Below are positions 60,176 to 64,000 of a stretch of DNA of 64,000 nucleotides, one piece after another (the stretch's first letter is position 1; every line of letters begins with the position of its first letter). A model generated the notes under the pieces. The model worked only from the letters and a program-made list of their open reading frames with translations. It made no database searches and was not told the DNA's origin. The position numbers and the translations under genes were made by a program. Source of the DNA: an uncultured Christensenella sp. (lineage in GTDB: Bacteria > Bacillota > Clostridia > Christensenellales > Pumilibacteraceae); contig CAJTTD010000009.1 of assembly GCA_910579205.1 (NCBI GenBank), forward strand, positions 31,388 through 95,387, in the 5' to 3' direction.

Positions 60176-61210
60176 TTATTTGTCGGCGTTGTCGTTCAGG
60201 TCGGCAACTAGCTGTCCGCACGCGGCGTTTATGTCCGAACCGAACTGAGTTCGTATCGACGCGCCGATCCCCGCACGCGTCAAGATATTGCGGAACTTTT
60301 CTATGCGCGCCTTGTCGCTCGGCACGAAAAATCCCTTGGACGTTTTATTGTACGGAATAAGATCTATTCGGTACAGCGGTTTGCATCGGTCGTGCTTGTT
60401 TATAAGCTCTACGAGCGCACGCGCCTCCGCGTCGCCGTCGTTCACTCCGCCCAGCATCACGTATGCGAGAAATACGCGGCGGTTGGTCGTTCTTATATGC
60501 CGATCGAGCGCGGCAAACACATCGGATATGCGGTATTTGTCGTTTATCGGCATGAGCGCGCTTCTCGATCGGTCGGTGGGCGCATGCAACGAAAACGCCA
60601 GATTGACTGCGGGAAACTCGTCGGTCATGCGCTCTATGCCGTGCGGTATGCCGACAGTGGATAGCGTAAGTCTGCGCTGCGACAGTCCGAACAGTCTATC
60701 GTCGGTAAGCATACGCAATGCCGTAAAAGTATGCGGGTTAAGGAGCGGTTCGCCCATGCCCATAAACGATACGCTGTCGAGTTTTTTGCCCGCTAGCAAA
60801 AAGTACAGCAGCTGGTCGGTAATTTCGTCGGCAGTAAGATTGCGTTTAAAGCCCATGCCGCCAGTCGCGCAAAATTTACACCCGCACGCGCACCCGCACT
60901 GCGACGATATGCAAAACGAATTCCAGCCTTTTCGGTATTTAAGAGCGATGGTCTCCGTTTTGCAACCGTCGGGGAGCATAAACACGGTTTTGTCTGTCTG
61001 GCGGCAAACGCTGTGTACGGCGTCGGCAAAACCGACCGTGTTTTCGCCGAGAGCCGCCGCAAGCGCGCGACGCACTTCGGCGGGGAGTTGTTTCATATCT
61101 TCGTAACGCGTAATTTTCAGAGAAAAAATTGCGTCTAAAACTTGACCGAATCTGTATTTTCGGCAACCGAGATCGTTCAAGATCTGTTCTATATATTCGT
61201 ATTTTGTCAT
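60176..61210 (-). CDS. rlmN: 23S rRNA/tRNA (adenine C2) methyltransferase RlmN
   Basis: 344-residue radical-SAM enzyme that methylates A2503 of 23S rRNA and A37 of some tRNAs. The cluster-binding CxxxCxxC is Cys107, Cys111, Cys114 in QCGCACGCKFCATGG; FMGMGEPLLNP, VGIPHGIERM and LAFSLHAPTD are further family motifs. Expression is probably controlled by a long leader with two small ORFs and an attenuator (61211-61579). The Cfr-type paralogue was considered, but length and sequence fit RlmN better. Confidence 0.93.
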   Translation of the reverse strand: MTKYEYIEQILNDLGCRKYRFGQVLDAIFSLKITRYEDMKQLPAEVRRALAAALGENTVGFADAVHSVCRQTDKTVFMLPDGCKTETIALKYRKGWNSFCISSQCGCACGCKFCATGGMGFKRNLTADEITDQLLYFLLAGKKLDSVSFMGMGEPLLNPHTFTALRMLTDDRLFGLSQRRLTLSTVGIPHGIERMTDEFPAVNLAFSLHAPTDRSRSALMPINDKYRISDVFAALDRHIRTTNRRVFLAYVMLGGVNDGDAEARALVELINKHDRCKPLYRIDLIPYNKTSKGFFVPSDKARIEKFRNILTRAGIGASIRTQFGSDINAACGQLVADLNDNADK

Positions 61211-61230
61211 TTATCGACTCTCTTAAGTTG

Positions 61231-61247
61231 ACAGCCGAAAAGGCTGT
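61231..61247 (-). promoter_or_regulatory. Hairpin just before the rlmN ribosome-binding region
   Basis: ACAGCC-TTTT-GGCTGT type stem on the minus strand, directly after the stop codon of the second upstream ORF. It may couple uORF2 translation to rlmN initiation. Confidence 0.5.
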
Positions 61248-61289
61248 TTATAGCAAAACGTGTCGTATCAAATGAATGCAAATGCTCAT
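61248..61289 (-). CDS. rlmN leader uORF2 (13 residues)
   Basis: MSICIHLIRHVLL with the strongest ribosome-binding site in the region, AAGGAGGTGCGAA, located between the attenuator and rlmN. The size, hydrophobic content and position resemble leader peptides of translation-regulated genes. Confidence 0.5.
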   Translation of the reverse strand: MSICIHLIRHVLL

Positions 61290-61310
61290 TTCGCACCTCC
61301 TTTTTTGTGC

Positions 61311-61347
61311 AAACAAAAACGGACCGCGAGAAACTTCCCGCAGCCCG
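61311..61347 (-). terminator. Attenuator-type intrinsic terminator in the rlmN leader
   Basis: A 12-bp stem (CGGGCTGCGGGA with TCTCGCGGTCCG, a few G-T pairs, loop AGTT) followed by TTTTTGTTT on the minus strand, about 100 bases before rlmN and 200 bases after the promoter. The 3' arm TTTCTCGC (61326-61333) is complementary over eight bases to GCGAGGAA within uORF1 (61401-61408), giving an alternative pairing that would break the terminator. Confidence 0.75.
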
Positions 61348-61375
61348 TGGATAAACGTGATAGATCAAAGCGTTA

Positions 61376-61471
61376 TCATTCGGTTTTCGGTGAAACTGTA
61401 TTCCTCGCACAATAATAAAACCGAACGATGTTCGATCTCCATACCATGTTGTAGCAAGAAATACTGCGCAT
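61376..61471 (-). CDS. rlmN leader uORF1 (31 residues)
   Basis: Starts MRSISCYNMVWRSNIVRFYY and ends at TGA just before the attenuator stem; AAGAGG lies five bases before the ATG. The antiterminator strand is inside it, so ribosome stalling on this ORF could decide termination. It shows no similarity to known proteins. Confidence 0.45.
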   Translation of the reverse strand: MRSISCYNMVWRSNIVRFYYCARNTVSPKTE

Positions 61472-61550
61472 TTTAACCTCTTTTTTAATAGCTCCGATGT
61501 GTCGGCACAAGCAAATTTGTTTGTATGGCAAATTTACGCCGTGTTCAATT

Positions 61551-61579
61551 ATTATATAGATTACGCCGCTCTATGTCAA
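61551..61579 (-). promoter_or_regulatory. Consensus promoter of the rlmN leader
   Basis: TTGACA and TATAAT, both perfect, spacer 17 bp, minus strand, about 340 bases upstream of rlmN. Confidence 0.88.
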
Positions 61580-61711
61580 CGTTTTTAATGCTCAAACGCA
61601 TAAAACTTGCATAGTTTTGTACGGGCGTTTGGCGTGAGGAAAAATATCGTGCGACCAAAGCAAATCGAAATATGCGGTAAATAAAAGTAGGCGCGAATGT
61701 CCGTATAGCTT

Positions 61712-62431
61712 TTATCGCAATTTTGTAATTTTTCCGTCCTTTATCGTGCACGCATTGCCGAAAACGCGCATTTTTCCATTATCGTCGATAAGCGCGTACC
61801 CGTCGTTAGCTATGCCCAAAAACTCGCGGCCTTGAGACATGGGAAGAATATAGTCCCGTGCGATGTCAAAGTCGTCGCATGGAAATTGATATGCGCAAGC
61901 GTCGCAGTCGAAGTGCGGGATAAATATTTTGTTTATCAAACCCAGCCCGTCCAGTCGGCGCGGTTCGCTTAGATCGGCAAGCTCCTCGGGAAAGTTCGCC
62001 ACGGTCTTGCACAAGTTCATCGCGCCCGCCGATACGCCCACGACAAGCGCGTCGGTATCCGAAAGAATGTCGCGCATGCCTATCTCGTTGAAAAATGCCA
62101 GTTGTCGAGTGCATTTTCCGCCGCGCAATACATAAAGGCTCGCGTCTTGACATGCCGATCGGGCGTTATCCGCGTTTCTGCCGTCGAGCAAAATAAATCG
62201 GTCGAAGCAAAAGTCGGCGAGCTCGAATCCGCGGCGTATAAGATCCGCTTTAAAATCGTTTTCGTCGAATGCTTGCGGATCGTTGGCTACATAAACGAAT
62301 TTGCGGCGGTGGGGCATAGCGGAGCGTATATTGTCCGCAATGCCGTTCGTATTGTGCAGCGCACAAGGCACGGGCGCGCCGTCGTCGTTCGATTCGTAAT
62401 ATCTGAGTAGGCTTGCAAGTATAGCAGTCAT
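61712..62431 (-). CDS. Peptidase S51 (PepE/cyanophycinase-like) family protein
   Basis: 239-residue serine peptidase of family S51. The nucleophile elbow is ALVVGVSAGAMNLCK with Ser134; ASLYVLRGGKCTRQLAFFNE provides the family GG motif, and FIPHFDCDACAYQF the region of the catalytic histidine. Members cleave Asp-containing dipeptides or cyanophycin; with no cyanophycin synthetase nearby, dipeptidase activity is more likely. GGAGGCGACG precedes the ATG. Confidence 0.85.
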   Translation of the reverse strand: MTAILASLLRYYESNDDGAPVPCALHNTNGIADNIRSAMPHRRKFVYVANDPQAFDENDFKADLIRRGFELADFCFDRFILLDGRNADNARSACQDASLYVLRGGKCTRQLAFFNEIGMRDILSDTDALVVGVSAGAMNLCKTVANFPEELADLSEPRRLDGLGLINKIFIPHFDCDACAYQFPCDDFDIARDYILPMSQGREFLGIANDGYALIDDNGKMRVFGNACTIKDGKITKLR

Positions 62432-62461
62432 CGTCGCCTCCGCATGCGGTAATTATATCGT

Positions 62462-62490
62462 ATTATATATGACGGAACGATCAAAGTCAA
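62462..62490 (-). promoter_or_regulatory. Promoter of the S51 peptidase gene
   Basis: TTGACT and TATAAT with a 17-bp spacer on the minus strand, 31 bases before the start. Confidence 0.75.
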
Positions 62491-62725
62491 CAAGCAAAGC
62501 GCAAGGAATACGGATAGACATTAAGAGCGGGCGGGGGGCGTGAACAAAGCAGTCGAGCGGAAGCGGGCGGAGGGGATCAACAAGCGAGCGGCAAAGCACG
62601 ACTGTTCGTTTTTGTTGGCGGGAAAGATATAGATTACGCGCTTGCGGTATTGTGGTGAAACATGTCGGTCGTTTGGTAAAAGAATGTAAGGACGAGGCGC
62701 AAAGATAATAATATTCTAAAAACAC
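62491..62725. other. GA-rich intergenic stretch
   Basis: A purine-biased stretch (GCGGGCGGGGGGC, GCGGGCGGAGGGG) without a supported gene, between the peptidase and tRNA-Ser promoters. The minus-strand frame here has no ribosome-binding site and is not counted as a gene. Confidence 0.45.
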
Positions 62726-62754
62726 TTGACAAAGCGCGGGAATTACCATATAAT
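62726..62754 (+). promoter_or_regulatory. Promoter of tRNA-Ser
   Basis: TTGACA, 17-bp spacer, TATAAT, both perfect, 15 bases before the tRNA. Confidence 0.88.
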
Positions 62755-62769
62755 TATAAAGCTTGATAT

Positions 62770-62860
62770 GGAGAAGTACCCAAGTGGCTCAAGGGGCTCC
62801 CCTGCTAAGGGAGTAGTTCGGTAACACGGAGCGCGGGTTCAAATCCCGCCTTCTCCGCCA
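62770..62860 (+). tRNA. tRNA-Ser (GCT anticodon)
   Basis: 91-nt class II tRNA: acceptor GGAGAAG/CTTCTCC, anticodon arm CTCCC-CTGCTAA-GGGAG, long variable arm TAGTTCGGTAACACGGAGC, T arm GCGGGTTCAAATCCCGC, encoded GCCA end. The GCT anticodon reads AGC/AGT serine codons. Confidence 0.95.
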
Positions 62861-62905
62861 ACACCGTAATAGCGTCAGTAACGACGGGTGTCAACAAGTT
62901 AAATT

Positions 62906-62942
62906 CCGTGTTGGGTAGGAGACGACACGGGGTTTTCTTTTT
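62906..62942 (+). terminator. Terminator of tRNA-Ser
   Basis: CCGTGT/ACACGG stem followed by GGTTTTCTTTTTT. Confidence 0.75.
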
Positions 62943-62954
62943 TAAGGAATTTTT

Positions 62955-62994
62955 AAAGCTTATTGGTAACGATAATTACCAACGAGCTTTTTTG
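62955..62994 (+). terminator. Second terminator hairpin after tRNA-Ser
   Basis: AAAGCT...TTGGTAA and TTACCAA...AGCTTT arms around a short loop, ending in TTTTTT. It is 12 bases after the first terminator. Confidence 0.7.
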
Positions 62995-63167
62995 TTGAGA
63001 AAAAGCCCTAACGGGAAATAACTCGAAAGAAGCTAAAAATATGTGTTATTTGAAGATCCCGAAACATTACCTTGGTCTGCTCTTCATTCTTACCGCTATA
63101 GGCAGTAACACGATATGTTTAGCGTGATTGATGGTCATTGTTAATAGTTTATCTTTTGCGCTTTTAT

Positions 63168-63431
63168 TTACTTAATTATAGCGATGGATTTTTCCGCAGA
63201 AAGAGGAATTAAAGGCTTTTCGGGCGCAAATTCAATGGTTAAATACATATTTATTATCTCATTGCCTTTGCCGACATTATAGAACTTGTCTAAATAATCT
63301 TCCAACGCGTGCAAGCGATCGACGAAATAATCATCGCGCATGAGATCGCCGCAGTTTTGTTCTATCGCACGCACAAATGCGCTTACCACTTCTATGGACG
63401 AAGTTCGATTTATCGTTTGCGCTTTTATCAA
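63168..63431 (-). CDS. Hypothetical protein divergent from the XRE regulator
   Basis: About 87 residues from a TTG at 63431: IKAQTINRTSSIEVVSAFVR, then GDLMRDDYFVDRLHALEDYL. The helical, charged composition looks genuinely coding, and the frame stays open further upstream towards the operator, but no ATG or ribosome-binding site was found, so the start is uncertain and the gene may be truncated. It lies beside a palindromic operator shared with the XRE gene, a layout common in regulator-antitoxin or phage control regions. Confidence 0.45.
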   Translation of the reverse strand: MIKAQTINRTSSIEVVSAFVRAIEQNCGDLMRDDYFVDRLHALEDYLDKFYNVGKGNEIINMYLTIEFAPEKPLIPLSAEKSIAIIK

Positions 63432-63486
63432 TTTCTGTAAACTGTTGTATTTATAGACATCTACCGATTGGCAGTCCGATGATCGA

Positions 63487-63532
63487 TTAATGTCATTGAC
63501 GTTAAGATATTATATAACGTCAATGACATTAA
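63487..63532. promoter_or_regulatory. Perfect 18-bp inverted repeat (operator)
   Basis: The arms TTAATGTCATTGACGTTA (63487-63504) and its exact complement (63515-63532) are separated by an AT-rich 10-bp centre. Such an extended palindrome between divergent genes is a probable binding site for the adjacent XRE repressor. Confidence 0.75.
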
Positions 63533-63540
63533 GTCTGGCA

Positions 63541-63563
63541 TTTTAACGTCATATACGTTAAAA
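63541..63563. promoter_or_regulatory. Second palindromic operator
   Basis: TTTTAACGT-CATAT-ACGTTAAAA, a perfect 9-bp inverted repeat sharing the TAACGT core with the 18-bp repeat, just upstream of the XRE gene. Confidence 0.7.
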
Positions 63564-63589
63564 TAGTAAAAATCATTTAGGCGGCATAT

Positions 63590-63856
63590 ATGATCACAAA
63601 TGAGCAAATTCGAGTTAAACTCGTTGCGGCAATTCGCAATAGCGGTCTGACGCAGACGGAGATCGCAAAGCGTGTGGGCGTTATACAATCGTCCATAGGG
63701 CAATATTTGTCGGGCAGAGCCATGTCCGCCATAGACACGCTGGCTAACCTTTGCGAAGTTCTTGATCTTGACGCGAACGACATCTTTGCATACACGAATT
63801 TTCCGATAATAAAAAAGCTGATTAGGCAAGCGACGACTTTTACGACAATAAAGTAA
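63590..63856 (+). CDS. Small XRE-family repressor-like protein
   Basis: 88-residue protein made almost entirely of an XRE helix-turn-helix: NSGLTQTEIAKRVGVIQSSI then GQYLSGRAMSAIDTLANLCE. AGGCGG precedes the ATG. Two palindromic operators lie directly upstream, consistent with autoregulation. No toxin or integrase is visible within the window, but the region continues to the right. Confidence 0.88.
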   Translation: MITNEQIRVKLVAAIRNSGLTQTEIAKRVGVIQSSIGQYLSGRAMSAIDTLANLCEVLDLDANDIFAYTNFPIIKKLIRQATTFTTIK

Positions 63857-63946
63857 TAACGATTCCATGAAACTTACGTCGCGCTGTGCGGCGGTGTGTG
63901 TATAGGCACAAAAAAGCACAAAAAACAACAAAAAGGGAACAAACAA

Positions 63947-64000
63947 TTGACAAGAGTGGATAAGGGTGGTATAGATAAAGAAAAAACGAACGAGGACGAG
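63947..64000 (+). other. Promoter or start of a truncated gene at the window edge
   Basis: TTGACA (63947-63952), 17-bp spacer, TATAGA (63970-63975) looks like a promoter. The same bases can also be read as a TTG-started frame (MTRVDKGGIDKEKTNEDE) with AAAGGGAAC upstream, open to the edge. The window does not allow a choice. Confidence 0.4.

Noticed and set aside
61207..61410. 67-residue minus-strand frame overlapping the rlmN start
   Set aside because: It reads through the attenuator stem and both leader ORFs' region and lacks a ribosome-binding site.
61211..61550. T-box riboswitch upstream of rlmN
   Set aside because: No AGGGTGGNACCGCG-type T-box sequence or specifier-loop arrangement could be found; a peptide-based attenuator fits better.
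62453..62749. 98-residue minus-strand frame upstream of the S51 peptidase
   Set aside because: It overlaps two promoters and has no family resemblance or ribosome-binding site.

Overview
The window looks like a chromosomal segment of an uncultured Clostridia-type Firmicute. The evidence is a Gram-positive S10-spc-alpha gene order (KOW protein, map and adk between infA and secY), zinc-binding forms of S4, S14, L36, L24 and Adk, parS sites matching the Bacillus consensus, strong Shine-Dalgarno boxes, sigma-A type promoters (TTGACA-N17-TATAAT) and frequent GTG/TTG starts. No rRNA, CRISPR array or complete mobile element is visible.

Layout. 1-15302 (minus): the ribosomal protein cluster from rpoA (cut by the left edge) back to rpsJ, with a consensus promoter and hairpin-rich leader at 15303-15472. 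15658-20768 (minus): a five-gene operon of DUF1292 protein, ClpP-like protease, Sel1/degenerate AAA-like protein, soluble VirD4/TraG-like ATPase and a winged-helix protein. 20943-22901: a TfoX C-terminal-domain protein, an XRE regulator with a coupled 39-residue ORF, and a zinc metalloprotease. 22882-33570 (minus): a signalling locus with PP2C phosphatase, Ser/Thr kinase, two paralogous vWA proteins with DGTGSM MIDAS motifs, a RyR-domain protein and a 1389-residue membrane protein with Rossmann-like segments. This resembles the TerY-P triad (kinase, phosphatase, vWA) combined with RyR sensors and a protease, and is the best candidate here for an undescribed system. 33571-37500: decayed DNA with an IS200 relic, a small basic protein and a phospholipase D/cardiolipin synthase-like gene.

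37618-50376: housekeeping region with a ferritin-like protein, three parS sites, parB (no parA in the window), an alpha/beta-hydrolase-like protein lacking its nucleophile, signal peptidase I, DegV, rsmG, mnmE, smpB, a membrane-anchored acidic protein, a repeat-rich gap including a MITE-like element, a membrane protein and cysK. rsmG, mnmE and parB suggest proximity to the replication origin, but no dnaA is seen. 50529-53450: a tRNA(CAT) gene followed by decayed copies of its 3' end, hairpin-array repeats and a family of about 93-bp palindromic repeats, one of which encloses a GIY-YIG endonuclease gene.

53572-64000: accessory and metabolic genes (lipoprotein, IS3 relic, flavodoxin-like reductase, PP-loop ATPase coupled to an EFR1-type flavodoxin/ferredoxin, XRE-GyrI regulator, PNPOx-family protein), rlmN with what reads as an attenuator leader with two upstream ORFs, an S51 peptidase, tRNA-Ser(GCT), and a small XRE regulator with a long palindromic operator. 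Functions of accessory genes are inferred from motifs read by eye.
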